Assembly: GCF_024171815.1 (NCBI RefSeq)
Contig: NZ_JAMTCJ010000004.1
Span: 124,001 to 188,000 of the forward strand
DNA from: Williamsia maris
GTDB lineage: Bacteria; Actinomycetota; Actinomycetes; Mycobacteriales; Mycobacteriaceae
Reading direction: 5' to 3'
DNA: 64,000 nucleotides
Shown here: positions 9,218-18,119 of the stretch, one piece after another
Layout: each line of letters starts with the position of its first letter
How positions within the stretch are numbered: position 1 is the first letter of the stretch
Notes under the pieces: model-generated
Databases searched by the model: none
The model's input: only the letters and a program-made list of their open reading frames with translations
Told to the model about the DNA's origin: nothing
Translations under genes and position numbers: made by a program

Positions 9218-9303
9218 TGGCGCATTCGGCGCTGATCATTGCGCCGACTTGTCATCCACGACACTCTCACACGAGAGGTCGACGTCGCGGAGAAGGAGAG
9301 AAC

Positions 9304-10968
9304 GTGGATGCAGATGTGATCGTGGTCGGTGCCGGACTGGCGGGGTTGGTCGCCACCGCGGAGCTGGCCGACGCCGGGAAACGCGTACTTCTCCTCGATC
9401 AGGAGCCGGCCGCGAACCTGGGCGGTCAGGCGTTCTGGTCCCTCGGCGGGCTGTTCATGATCGACACCCCCGAGCAGCGGCGCATGGGCATCAAGGACTC
9501 ACCCGAACTCGCCTGGCAGGACTGGCTGGGCAGCGCGACCTTCGACCGCGGCATCGACGACCCGTCGGGCGAGGACTACTGGGGCCACCGGTGGGCCGAG
9601 GCCTACGTGCACTTCGCGGCCGGCGAGAAACGCTCGTGGTTGCACGCCCAGGGCGTGCGATGGGTCCCGATCGTCGGTTGGGCCGAGCGCGGTGGATATC
9701 TGGCCGAGGGGCACGGCAACTCGGTTCCGCGTTTCCATCTCACGTGGGGGACCGGGCCCGGTGTGGTCGCCCCGTTCGAACGACGGGTCCGCGAGGCCGC
9801 CGATCGGGGGCTCGTGACCGTCGCCTTCCGTCACCGCGTGGACGAGCTCGTCGTGTCCGACGGCGCCGTGACCGGTGTCCGCGGCGCGGTGCTCGAGCCC
9901 AGTGGCGCCGTCCGCGGGAGCGGGAGCTCCCGGGTGGTCACCGGCGAGTTCGACCTGTCGGCGTCGGCCGTGCTCGTGACCGCAGGCGGTATCGGTGCGA
10001 ATCACGAACTGGTGCGCGCCAACTGGCCCGAACGCCTCGGCACCCCGCCGGTATCGATGATCTCCGGGGTGCCCGAACACGTCGACGGCCGCATGCTCGG
10101 GATCAGCGCCACCGCCGGCGCACGGCTCGTCAATCGCGACCGCATGTGGCACTACACCGAGGGCATCAAGAACTGGGACCCGATCTGGGCGAACCACGGC
10201 ATCCGCATCATCCCGGGGCCGTCGTCGATGTGGTTCGACGCCCGAGGGAGACGGTTCCCGGTGCCGAACTTCCCCGGTTTCGACACGCTGGGAACGTTGA
10301 AAGCCATCCAGGACACCGGATTCGACTATTCGTGGTTCGTCCTCACGCAGAAGATCGTGGAGAAGGAGTTCGCGTTGTCCGGGTCGGAGCAGAACCCCGA
10401 CATCACCGGTAAGGACCTCAAGTTGGTTCTCAGCCGGGTGTTGCCTGGTGCCAGCGGGCCCGTCGAGGCGTTCAAGGAACACGGAGAGGATTTCGTCGTC
10501 GCCGACACGCTGACCGAGCTCGTCGACGGCATGAACCGGGTCGCCGGGACCGACCTCATCGTCCACGACGACCTCCGGCGTCAGATCGTGGCCAGGGACC
10601 GCGAGATCGACAACCCGTTCACCAAGGACCTGCAGATCTCCGCGATCCACAACTCGCGTCGGTCGCGTGGGGAGCGGATCGCGCGCACCGCGACGCCGCA
10701 CAAGATCCTCGACCCCAAGGCCGGGCCGCTGATCGCGGTCCGCCTCAACATCGTCACCCGCAAGACGCTCGGTGGACTGCAGACCGACCTCGCGGGCCGC
10801 GTGCAGAACGCCGAGATGTCCGCAGTACCCGGCCTGTGGGCCGCCGGCGAGATCGCCGGTTTCGGTGGCGGCGGGGTGCACGGCTACCGATCGCTGGAGG
10901 GGACGTTCCTCGGCGGGTGCCTGTTCAGCGGACGGCAGGCCGGACGGGCCCTGGCCGCGGAGGTGTGA
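9304..10968 (+). CDS. FAD-binding dehydrogenase, 3-ketosteroid-dehydrogenase/fumarate-reductase flavoprotein family
   Basis: 554 aa. The GTG at 9304 follows GGAGAAGGAGAG and puts the FAD dinucleotide-binding motif G-A-G-L-A-G-L at residues 8-14, with the acidic L-L-L-D-Q-E strand end after it. The C-terminal G-L-W-A-A-G-E-I-A-G-F-G-G-G-G segment is the second FAD contact found in KstD and succinate dehydrogenase flavoproteins. Earlier in-frame starts would run through the operator-like palindrome. Known homologues are annotated FAD-binding dehydrogenase; a steroid substrate is possible but there are no other steroid-catabolism genes here. Confidence 0.88.
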   Translation: MDADVIVVGAGLAGLVATAELADAGKRVLLLDQEPAANLGGQAFWSLGGLFMIDTPEQRRMGIKDSPELAWQDWLGSATFDRGIDDPSGEDYWGHRWAEAYVHFAAGEKRSWLHAQGVRWVPIVGWAERGGYLAEGHGNSVPRFHLTWGTGPGVVAPFERRVREAADRGLVTVAFRHRVDELVVSDGAVTGVRGAVLEPSGAVRGSGSSRVVTGEFDLSASAVLVTAGGIGANHELVRANWPERLGTPPVSMISGVPEHVDGRMLGISATAGARLVNRDRMWHYTEGIKNWDPIWANHGIRIIPGPSSMWFDARGRRFPVPNFPGFDTLGTLKAIQDTGFDYSWFVLTQKIVEKEFALSGSEQNPDITGKDLKLVLSRVLPGASGPVEAFKEHGEDFVVADTLTELVDGMNRVAGTDLIVHDDLRRQIVARDREIDNPFTKDLQISAIHNSRRSRGERIARTATPHKILDPKAGPLIAVRLNIVTRKTLGGLQTDLAGRVQNAEMSAVPGLWAAGEIAGFGGGGVHGYRSLEGTFLGGCLFSGRQAGRALAAEV

Positions 10969-10969
10969 G

Positions 10970-11698
10970 TCACGCGGCGAGGTAGCGCTCGATCCTGATC
11001 GAGGTGGTCGGGTAGCCGGCGTCGACGAGCCATTCGCCGAGCATCTCGACGAATTCGTTTGCGCCGCACAGGTAGATCAGGGGGTGATTCTCCACCGGGA
11101 TCACCGAGGCCAGGAACTCCTCGTGCGTGATCCGACCAGGCGGACGTGTCGAGTCCGGTGGAGCCGACCGGGTGTAGAACCAGTCGACCGGTAGGCGTCG
11201 GTGTGCGGCCAGGGCGGCGAACTCGTCGCGGTAGTAGACGTGTTCGGGCGACCGGGCCGAGTACAGCAGTCGGAACGTCGCGTCGGGTGCCGCGGTCTCC
11301 CGTAGCCGCACCATCGCCATCAACGGGGCGATCCCGGAACCGCCCGCCACCAACTGGATCGGCCGTGCGGTACCGGGCGATGTAGGAGACCACACGAAAT
11401 GTCCGCCGATCGGCCCGGCGATCTCGACCTGTTCGCCGATCTCGAGGTCGCGCACCAGGAACGGCGACACCTCACCGTCGTCGAGTTCCTCGACACTGAC
11501 CGCGACGGTGTCGCCCTCACGGACGTCGGACAGCGAGTACGACCGCGACGCCGAATAGCCGTCGGGCGCGGTCAGTCTGATGTCGATGTGCTGACCCGCC
11601 GACGCCCCCGGGAAGCCCGGGACCGACAACCAGATGGAGCGTGCGGTCGGCGTCTCCATCGTCGCGCCGGTCACCGTGGCCACCTGCCACGTTGTCAC
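10970..11698 (-). CDS. FAD/NAD-binding oxidoreductase (ferredoxin-NADP reductase family)
   Basis: 242 aa. It has the R-S-Y-S-L-S flavin-binding motif of FNR-like proteins, a G-G-S-G-I-A-P-L nucleotide motif and a C-terminal I-Y-L-C-G-A-N-E-F-V segment. No cysteine-rich 2Fe-2S domain is attached, so it is a two-domain reductase that needs a partner. The partner is probably the sulfite-oxidase-like molybdoprotein encoded 12 bp upstream in the same direction. The GTG start at 11698 follows a GAGGTG site. Confidence 0.87.
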   Translation of the reverse strand: MTTWQVATVTGATMETPTARSIWLSVPGFPGASAGQHIDIRLTAPDGYSASRSYSLSDVREGDTVAVSVEELDDGEVSPFLVRDLEIGEQVEIAGPIGGHFVWSPTSPGTARPIQLVAGGSGIAPLMAMVRLRETAAPDATFRLLYSARSPEHVYYRDEFAALAAHRRLPVDWFYTRSAPPDSTRPPGRITHEEFLASVIPVENHPLIYLCGANEFVEMLGEWLVDAGYPTTSIRIERYLAA

Positions 11699-11710
11699 CG
11701 ACCGGACACC

Positions 11711-12310
11711 TCACGCATAGCGCTGCTCCTGCCAGGGGTCGCCGTACATGTGATACCCGTTCGCTTCCCAGAACCCGGGCTCGTCCTGGGTCAGCAGGTG
11801 CAGCTCGTTGACCCACTTGGCGCTCTTCCAGAAATACAGGTGCGGCACGAGAAGTCGTGCGGGACCACCGTGTTCGGGATGCAACGGCTTACCGTCGAAG
11901 GTGTGGGCGATCATCGCCTTGCCGTCGACGAGGTCGGCCAGCGGGACGTTCGTGGTGTAGCCCCCGTACGCGTGCGCCATCACGTGGCTGACGGACCCGA
12001 CATCCGCGCCCGCCGCGTCGAGCAGGGTGTCGATCGAGACACCCGTCCACGCCGTACCGAGCTTCGACCACCGGGTGACGCAGTGGATGTCCACCACGAT
12101 CTTCTGCTGGGGCAGCGCCATGAACTCCGGCCATGTCCACCGGTGTCCCTGTCCGTCGGGTGTGGTGATGGAGAACGACCACCGGTCGGTGACCACCCGC
12201 GGGGTGGCGCCGGTGGCGAGCACCGGGAAATCGGCGGTGAGGTACTGCCCCGGAGGGAGGGTCGGTCCGTCACGGCGTTTGCCCCGGAACCGACTGTTGA
12301 TGACGCCCAT
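11711..12310 (-). CDS. Molybdopterin-dependent oxidoreductase, sulfite-oxidase fold
   Basis: 199 aa. It contains the single cofactor domain of sulfite oxidase / MsrP-like enzymes, with the Mo-ligand cysteine in V-D-I-H-C-V-T-R-W-S (the C-V-T-R-W motif) and a later H-G-G-P-A-R-L-L-V-P segment. There is no twin-arginine signal, so it should be cytoplasmic, unlike MsrP. Pairing with a flavin reductase gene 12 bp downstream suggests NAD(P)H-driven reduction of an S-oxide, N-oxide or similar compound, or the reverse oxidation. Substrate unknown. Confidence 0.88.
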   Translation of the reverse strand: MGVINSRFRGKRRDGPTLPPGQYLTADFPVLATGATPRVVTDRWSFSITTPDGQGHRWTWPEFMALPQQKIVVDIHCVTRWSKLGTAWTGVSIDTLLDAAGADVGSVSHVMAHAYGGYTTNVPLADLVDGKAMIAHTFDGKPLHPEHGGPARLLVPHLYFWKSAKWVNELHLLTQDEPGFWEANGYHMYGDPWQEQRYA

Positions 12311-12364
12311 CGGGTCATTATCGACTGTCGGTGGCGTCGACGCGCAGCCGACGCGACCGTCGCC

Positions 12365-12727
12365 CTACCGGGATCGGTGGTCGAGGAGGATCTGCTGCCA
12401 GTTGCCCGGTACGCGATCACCCGGTCCCGGCGTCGCCTGCGCGTCCGGGTGTTCGTGCGGTGGGGCGAGCACCGGACCGGTGAACATGTCGTCGGTCCGG
12501 TAGTCGAAGAACCAACTCTCCCCGGGTTCGAAGCTCTGCACGATCGGATGCCCCGTGCTCGTCGCATGCGCGGTGGCGTGACCGTTGAGTGAGTCGTCGC
12601 AGCAACCGATGTGGCCGCAGAGCGCGCACCGCCGGAGATGAAACCACCAGCTGCCGTCGGTCTCGCAGTCCAGACACCCGGTTCCGCTCGGGGCGATGTG
12701 TTCGTCGATGCCGTCGTTGTCGGTCAT
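12365..12727 (-). CDS. UBP-type zinc finger domain protein
   Basis: 120 aa. Cysteine and histidine pairs (C-L-D-C, then C-A-L-C-G-H-I-G-C-C, then a histidine-rich H-A-T-A-H-A-T-S-T-G-H-P-I) form the ZnF-UBP pattern. The hydrophobic F-E-P-G-E-S-W-F-F-D-Y-R stretch follows, as in eukaryotic ubiquitin-binding domains. Stand-alone versions are common in actinobacteria, which in most cases lack ubiquitin, so the ligand is unknown. An upstream ATG at 12754 is possible; the ATG at 12727 gives the usual N-terminus. Confidence 0.8.
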   Translation of the reverse strand: MTDNDGIDEHIAPSGTGCLDCETDGSWWFHLRRCALCGHIGCCDDSLNGHATAHATSTGHPIVQSFEPGESWFFDYRTDDMFTGPVLAPPHEHPDAQATPGPGDRVPGNWQQILLDHRSR

Positions 12728-12831
12728 GGCGTCGATCGTGGCACAGCACGTCACACCGTGAGCGGTGTACAGACCACATGCGATGTCCGAATCGCAGGCG
12801 CGTGACGGTGTCGCGTGACACGATCTCGCTG

Positions 12832-13290
12832 ATGACCGGCACCTCGACCGACGAGCAACGGCTCCGCGATCTCGCGGTGCTGCGTCGGGTGCGTGACCGC
12901 ATCGACCGGGAGTACGCGCAGCCGTTGGACGTCGAGGCCCTGGCGCGCGGGGCGCACATGTCGGCCGGCCACCTCAGTCGAGAGTTCCGACGGGCCTACG
13001 GAGAGTCGCCGTACTCGTACCTGATGACGCGTCGCATCGAGCGCGCGATGTCGTTGTTGCGCCGTGGCGACCTCTCGGTCACCGAGATCTGTTTTGCGGT
13101 GGGGTGTTCGTCCCTGGGCACCTTCAGCACCCGGTTCCGTGAACTGGTCGGTGTGCCGCCCAGCGTCTTCCGGCGTCAGGCGGCAGCGGCGTCGACGACC
13201 ACCTCGGGGATACCCGCCTGCGTCGCGAAGCAGGCCACCAGACCGGTCAGGAATCGAGAAGCGCGGGTGGCCGAGCCGCGCCTAGCGTGA
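12832..13290 (+). CDS. AraC-family transcriptional regulator (DNA-binding domain only)
   Basis: 152 aa. Two HTH motifs lie in the first 115 residues: L-D-V-E-A-L-A-R-G-A-H-M-S-A-G-H-L-S-R-E-F and L-S-V-T-E-I-C-F-A-V-G-C-S-S-L-G-T-F-S-T-R-F. There is no sensor domain, as in the short AraC regulators usually paired with VOC proteins. Its stop lies 5 nt before the next ATG, so the two are co-expressed. The last 35 residues after the HTH are unusual and probably disordered. Confidence 0.88.
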   Translation: MTGTSTDEQRLRDLAVLRRVRDRIDREYAQPLDVEALARGAHMSAGHLSREFRRAYGESPYSYLMTRRIERAMSLLRRGDLSVTEICFAVGCSSLGTFSTRFRELVGVPPSVFRRQAAAASTTTSGIPACVAKQATRPVRNREARVAEPRLA

Positions 13291-13295
13291 TCGCC

Positions 13296-13706
13296 ATGAC
13301 CATCAGCATCCATTCCAGCTTCCTGCCACACACCGACGCCGAGGCGTCCCTGGCCTTCTATCGGGACGTCCTCGGGTTCGAGGTCCGCAACGACGTCGGC
13401 CACAACGAGATGCGGTGGATCACCATCGGTCCCGTCGATCAGCCCGACACCAACATCGTGCTGCAGCCGCCGACCGCGGACCCCGGCATCACCGAGGAGG
13501 AGGCCCGGGTCATCGGTGAGATGATGGCGAAGGGCACCTTCGGCCGGGTGTTGCTCGCCACCCCCGACCTCGACTCGACGTTCGAGCGAGTCGTCGTCGC
13601 CCGCGCCGAGATCGTCCAGGAACCGACCGAACAGCCCTACGGCGTCCGCGACTGCGCCGTCCGCGACCCGGCGGGCAACCTCATCCGGATCCAAGAACTG
13701 CGCTGA
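13296..13706 (+). CDS. VOC family protein paired with AraC regulator
   Basis: 136 aa. Repeated VOC modules: H-T-D-A-E-A-S-L-A-F-Y-R-D-V-L-G-F at the start and V-R-D-C-A-V-R-D-P-A-G-N-L-I-R-I at the end. The ATG at 13296 is preferred; an in-frame GTG at 13287 would overlap the regulator stop. AraC plus glyoxalase-like protein is a recurring pair in actinobacteria. The substrate is not known. Confidence 0.87.
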   Translation: MTISIHSSFLPHTDAEASLAFYRDVLGFEVRNDVGHNEMRWITIGPVDQPDTNIVLQPPTADPGITEEEARVIGEMMAKGTFGRVLLATPDLDSTFERVVVARAEIVQEPTEQPYGVRDCAVRDPAGNLIRIQELR

Positions 13707-13758
13707 ACCGACCACCGCATCACACGATCTGTACCGACGAGACGGAGAACCTCAGACC

Positions 13759-16143
13759 ATGGCCACGCGAACGGCGAAGACCACGCCCGATCCCCACGTC
13801 GCCGACACCCACGACCTGATCCGCGTGCACGGTGCCCGGGTGAACAACCTCAAGGACATCAGCGTCGAGATCCCCAAGCGGCGTCTCACCGTGTTCACCG
13901 GGGTGTCCGGATCAGGCAAGAGTTCGCTGGTCTTCAGCACGATCGCCGCCGAGTCGCAGCGGATGATCAACGAGACCTACAGCGCGTTCCTCCAGGGTTT
14001 CATGCCGACGCTCGCGCGGCCTGAGGTCGACTTCATGGACGGCATCACCACAGCGATCATCGTCGACCAGCAGCGGATGGGCGGCGACCCGCGCTCGACC
14101 GTCGGCACCGCCACCGACGCCAACGCGATGTTGCGGATCCTGTTCAGCCGAGTCGGCAGGCCCTACATCGGTTCGGCACAAGCATTCTCGTTCAACGTCG
14201 GGTCCGCGAGTGGCGCAGGTGCCGCGACGGTCTCGAAGGGCGGCCGCGACGTCAAGGTACGCAAGACCTTCACCATCACCGGTGGCATGTGTCCACGCTG
14301 TGAGGGGCGCGGGTCGGTCAGCGACATCGACCTCACCCAGCTCTACGACGCGGAGAAGTCTCTCAACGATGGTGCGTTGACCATCCCGGGCTACACGATG
14401 GACGGGTGGTACGGACGGATCTTCAGTGGTTGCGGCTTCTTCGACCCGGACAAGCCGATCAACACGTTCACCAAGCGGCAGCTCGACGACCTTCTCTACA
14501 AGGAGCCCACCAAGATCAAGGTCGACGGCATCAATCTGACCTACGAAGGGCTGATCCCCAAGATCCAGAAGTCGATGCTGTCGAAGGACGTCGAGGCGCT
14601 CCAACCGCACATCCGGGCGTTCGTCGAACGCGCGACCACGTTTCAGATCTGCCCCGAGTGCGACGGGACGCGTCTCACCGAAGGCGCGCGTTCGTCGAAG
14701 ATCACGGGCATCAACATCGCCGAGGCGTGTGCCATGCAGATCAACGAGCTCGCCGACTGGGTGCGCGGACTCGACGATCCGTCGGTGACGCCGTTGCTGA
14801 CGACCCTTCAGCGCACCCTGGACTCGTTCGTCGAGATCGGTCTCGGCTATCTGTCCCTGGACCGACCATCGGGCACGTTGTCGGGAGGAGAAGCGCAGCG
14901 CACCAAGATGATCCGACACCTCGGATCATCGCTGACCGACGTCACCTACGTATTCGACGAACCCACGATCGGCTTGCACCCGCACGACATCGCGCGCATG
15001 AACGACCTGCTCCTGCGCCTGCGCGACAAGGGCAACACCGTTCTCGTCGTCGAACACAAGCCGGAGGCGATCGCCATCGCCGACCACGTCGTCGACCTGG
15101 GGCCGCGTGCCGGATCCGATGGCGGCCAGGTCATGTTCGAGGGCAGCGTCGAGGGCCTCCGGGCCAGCGGCACGCTGACCGGAGTGCACCTCGACGACCG
15201 CGCGACCCTGAAACCGGCGCTGCGTACGGCGTCGTCGGTGCTCGAGGTGCGCGGCGCCGACTCCCACAACCTGCGTGACGTCGACGTCGACATCCCACTG
15301 GGCGTCCTGGTGGTCCTGACCGGTGTGGCGGGCTCGGGCAAGAGTTCGCTGATCCGCGGGTCGGTGACCGGACTCGACGGCGTGATCGCGGTCGACCAGA
15401 CCCCGATCAAGGGGTCCCGACGCAGCAACCCGGCGACCTACACCGGGCTGCTCGAACCCATCCGCAAGGCGTTCGCCAAGGAGAACGGCGTCAAACCGGC
15501 TCTCTTCAGCGCGAATTCGGAGGGGGCCTGCCCGACCTGCAACGGCAACGGCGTCATCTACTCCGATCTGGCGATGATGGCAGGTGTCGCCACCCCGTGC
15601 GAGGAGTGCGAGGGCAGGCGTTTTCAGGCCTCGGTGCTGGAGTACCGGCTGGGCGGTAGCAACATCAGCGAGGTCCTCGGCATGTCGGCCGCCGAGGCCG
15701 AGGCGTTCTTCGGCGACGGCCCGGCGCCACTGCCGGCGGCGCACAAGATCCTCGAGCGCCTAGTCGACGTCGGCTTGGGCTACATCAAGCTGGGGCAGCC
15801 TCTCACGGCGTTGTCCGGTGGCGAACGACAACGCATCAAGCTGGCCACCCAGATGGCGGGCAAGGGCGATGTGTACGTGCTCGACGAGCCGACGACCGGA
15901 CTGCACCTCGCCGACGTGGAGAACCTCCTCGGGCTGCTCGACCGGCTGGTCGACTCGGGGAAGTCGGTCATCGTCATCGAGCACCATCAGGCGGTGATGG
16001 CGCACGCGGACTGGATCATCGACCTCGGTCCCGGCGCAGGTCACGACGGGGGACAGGTGGTATTCGAGGGCGCCCCGGCCGAGCTGGTGCAGGCCCGATC
16101 GACTCTCACCGGCGAGCACCTGGCGGCTTATGTCGGAAGCTGA
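13759..16143 (+). CDS. UvrA-like excision/resistance ATPase (short UvrA paralogue)
   Basis: 794 aa with two ABC ATPase cassettes: Walker A G-V-S-G-S-G-K-S-S near residue 50 and G-V-A-G-S-G-K-S-S near 520, with signatures L-S-G-G-E-A-Q-R and L-S-G-G-E-R-Q-R. Zinc-binding cysteine pairs C-P-R-C-E-G-R-G, C-P-E-C-D-G-T-R, C-P-T-C-N-G-N-G and C-E-E-C-E-G-R-R are present. Canonical UvrA is about 950 aa, so this protein lacks roughly 150 residues and is likely one of the short UvrA paralogues often seen in actinobacteria near resistance genes. UvrB-independent roles in drug-DNA adduct tolerance are known for related proteins; the role here is inference. Confidence 0.9.
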   Translation: MATRTAKTTPDPHVADTHDLIRVHGARVNNLKDISVEIPKRRLTVFTGVSGSGKSSLVFSTIAAESQRMINETYSAFLQGFMPTLARPEVDFMDGITTAIIVDQQRMGGDPRSTVGTATDANAMLRILFSRVGRPYIGSAQAFSFNVGSASGAGAATVSKGGRDVKVRKTFTITGGMCPRCEGRGSVSDIDLTQLYDAEKSLNDGALTIPGYTMDGWYGRIFSGCGFFDPDKPINTFTKRQLDDLLYKEPTKIKVDGINLTYEGLIPKIQKSMLSKDVEALQPHIRAFVERATTFQICPECDGTRLTEGARSSKITGINIAEACAMQINELADWVRGLDDPSVTPLLTTLQRTLDSFVEIGLGYLSLDRPSGTLSGGEAQRTKMIRHLGSSLTDVTYVFDEPTIGLHPHDIARMNDLLLRLRDKGNTVLVVEHKPEAIAIADHVVDLGPRAGSDGGQVMFEGSVEGLRASGTLTGVHLDDRATLKPALRTASSVLEVRGADSHNLRDVDVDIPLGVLVVLTGVAGSGKSSLIRGSVTGLDGVIAVDQTPIKGSRRSNPATYTGLLEPIRKAFAKENGVKPALFSANSEGACPTCNGNGVIYSDLAMMAGVATPCEECEGRRFQASVLEYRLGGSNISEVLGMSAAEAEAFFGDGPAPLPAAHKILERLVDVGLGYIKLGQPLTALSGGERQRIKLATQMAGKGDVYVLDEPTTGLHLADVENLLGLLDRLVDSGKSVIVIEHHQAVMAHADWIIDLGPGAGHDGGQVVFEGAPAELVQARSTLTGEHLAAYVGS

Positions 16144-16182
16144 TCATCGCCAATCGTGCGTTGGGCATGGTTGACTTCCGGC

Positions 16183-16701
16183 ATGCGAAAAGCGCTTGTG
16201 GTGGTGGTCCTGGTCGCGGCGTGGCTGGTCTCCGGGGCGGTGCCTGCGAGCGCTGCGCAGCCGTCGTGGGACGGCCAGTACTCGTTGAAGCGGTTCGCGG
16301 CCTCGAAGTACGGCACGAGTCTGGCGGCCCGGCAGGGTGAGCCCGACTTCTCCGACGTCTACACCTTCACCACCGAATGCCGGTCCGGAGTGCCGTGTGT
16401 GTCGACGGTCAGCGGTGGCCCGGCCCCGAAGAACCCGACCTTGCCCCAGCCGGCCCGCTACGTGTTCGACGGCACCAGCTGGGTTCACGTCTACGACTGG
16501 CAGTGGGATTGCTACCAGGGGCCGGACAAGGCGAAGGTCTGGGCGCCCGCGAGGTCGGTGGCGACCTACACGAAGCAGGCCGACGGGACCTACACGGGCC
16601 TGTGGCGCACCGACATCGACGGCGGGCCGTGCAACGGCTACGTGGAGATGCGGGTCGCGGCGTACCCGGTCGATCAGACGCCGGTGCGTTTCGGTAGCTG
16701 A
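16183..16701 (+). CDS. Secreted protein of unknown function
   Basis: 172 aa. The ATG at 16183 starts a clear Sec signal peptide: M-R-K, then a hydrophobic core to A-W-L-V-S-G-A-V-P-A-S-A-A, cleavage after A-S-A. The mature part has four cysteines (T-E-C-R-S-G-V-P-C, W-D-C-Y, G-P-C-N) that could form two disulfides, and is rich in aromatic residues. Similar small secreted proteins are widespread in Mycobacterium and Gordonia without a known role. An upstream in-frame start at 16156 is less likely because it would spoil the signal peptide. Confidence 0.78.
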   Translation: MRKALVVVVLVAAWLVSGAVPASAAQPSWDGQYSLKRFAASKYGTSLAARQGEPDFSDVYTFTTECRSGVPCVSTVSGGPAPKNPTLPQPARYVFDGTSWVHVYDWQWDCYQGPDKAKVWAPARSVATYTKQADGTYTGLWRTDIDGGPCNGYVEMRVAAYPVDQTPVRFGS

Positions 16702-16707
16702 GCCGGC

Positions 16708-17091
16708 TCAGTTCGCGGGAGGTTCCCAGAGTTCGATCGCGTTGCCCTCGGGATCGTGGGTTCGCGCGAACCGGCCGGTCTCGGGGGAGTCCCACCCGGG
16801 ATCGACGGCGGTCTCGACACCGGCGTCGGAGAGACGCGTCAGCAACCCGTCGAGGTCACTGACTCGGAGATTGAGCATGAACTGTTTGTCGGCGGCCCAG
16901 TAGTCGGTGTCCGACCCGAACGGCGCGAACACCAGCGGACCGCCGGCCACCCGCCACGACCACTCGTCGGACGGGCCCTCGCCCTCGGCGGCGCAGCCGG
17001 CACCGACCCCCAATAGATCGCGATACCAGGCGGTCAACGCATCCGGGTCCTGCGCCCGAAAGAAGATCCCGCCCACTCCCAGCACCGGCAT
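16708..17091 (-). CDS. VOC family protein
   Basis: 127 aa. Starts M-P-V-L-G-V-G-G-I-F-F-R-A-Q-D-P and ends A-R-T-H-D-P-E-G-N-A-I-E-L-W-E-P-P, the classical glyoxalase-like pattern with C-terminal metal-ligand glutamate. The start at 17091 has CGAGGAG 6-12 nt upstream; the very long upstream open frame is antisense to the LLM gene. Convergent with the secreted protein to its left, 6 bp apart. Confidence 0.87.
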   Translation of the reverse strand: MPVLGVGGIFFRAQDPDALTAWYRDLLGVGAGCAAEGEGPSDEWSWRVAGGPLVFAPFGSDTDYWAADKQFMLNLRVSDLDGLLTRLSDAGVETAVDPGWDSPETGRFARTHDPEGNAIELWEPPAN

Positions 17092-17160
17092 GTCCAGCTC
17101 CTCGTCCGTTCGATGAATCGTCGATGTGTCGGGTGTCGTTGGCAAGTGTAGGAAGAAGCG

Positions 17161-18036
17161 ATGAGCATTCGATTCGGAATCGGGACCGGCGCAGACCTCG
17201 ACCCCGCGCACCTCCCCGCTCTCGTGGATCGTCTCGAGTCCGACGGCGTCGACTCGCTGTGGTTCTCCGAACTCGTCTACTCGCGGGCGGTCGACCCGTT
17301 CGTCGGCATGTCCTACGCGGCATCGCGCACCGAGAAGCTGAAGGTGGGCACCTCGGTCGCGATCCTGCCCGGCCGTCACCCGGTGCTGGTCGCAAAGCAG
17401 TTGCTCTCGCTGGCGGCGCTCGCCCCGAAACGGGTGCTCCCGGTGTTCGGTCTGCAGGCGGGCAACCCCAGGGAACGCGAACTGTTCCCCGTCACCGGGC
17501 GGCGCGGCGACGTCTTCGACGAATCCCTGCGGCTGCTGCGCGCCGTGCTCGCCGGCGACGACATCGATTTCGCCGGTGACCATTTCGACGTCACCGGCGC
17601 CGCGGTCCGCCAGGGCCACACCGGGTCGGTCGACGTGTGGCTCGGCGGCCGGGTGCCCGCGGCCTATCGACGGATCGGAGCCCTCGGCGACGGATGGCTC
17701 GGCAGCTTCGTGACGCCCGCCGAGGCCGCAGCCGGGGTGGCGACGATCAACGCCGAGGCCGCCGCCGCGGGACGACACATCGACGACGACCACTTCGGGA
17801 TCACCCTCCTGCTGGCCGACGGCGCCGATCCCGACGAGCTGACGGCTCGGGCCGGCAGTCGGCGACCCGAGGTCGACGCGCGGGACCTGGTCGCGACCGG
17901 GTGGTCTGCGCTGCATCGGATGATCGACGACTACGTCGAGGCCGGTCTGAGCAAGTTCGTCATCATCCCCGCCGCCGGCGGCATGACGTCGTTCGTGGAC
18001 CGATTCGTCGACGAACTCCTCCCGCGTCAGACCTGA
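17161..18036 (+). CDS. LLM-class F420-dependent oxidoreductase
   Basis: 291 aa TIM-barrel luciferase-like monooxygenase-fold protein. Motifs include S-L-W-F-S-E near the start, L-K-V-G-T-S-V-A-I-L-P-G-R-H-P, and D-V-W-L-G-G-R-V-P-A-A-Y. It resembles the mycobacterial family of LLM proteins predicted to use coenzyme F420. Substrate unknown. Divergent from the VOC gene with a 69-bp gap. Confidence 0.85.
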   Translation: MSIRFGIGTGADLDPAHLPALVDRLESDGVDSLWFSELVYSRAVDPFVGMSYAASRTEKLKVGTSVAILPGRHPVLVAKQLLSLAALAPKRVLPVFGLQAGNPRERELFPVTGRRGDVFDESLRLLRAVLAGDDIDFAGDHFDVTGAAVRQGHTGSVDVWLGGRVPAAYRRIGALGDGWLGSFVTPAEAAAGVATINAEAAAAGRHIDDDHFGITLLLADGADPDELTARAGSRRPEVDARDLVATGWSALHRMIDDYVEAGLSKFVIIPAAGGMTSFVDRFVDELLPRQT

Positions 18037-18119
18037 TCGGCGACAGATCTCTTCGGTCGGTCGAGTCTCGGTATGGTCCGTCGTTCGTCGCGAGCGCGAC
18101 CGCGCGGGATGATGGCCGG

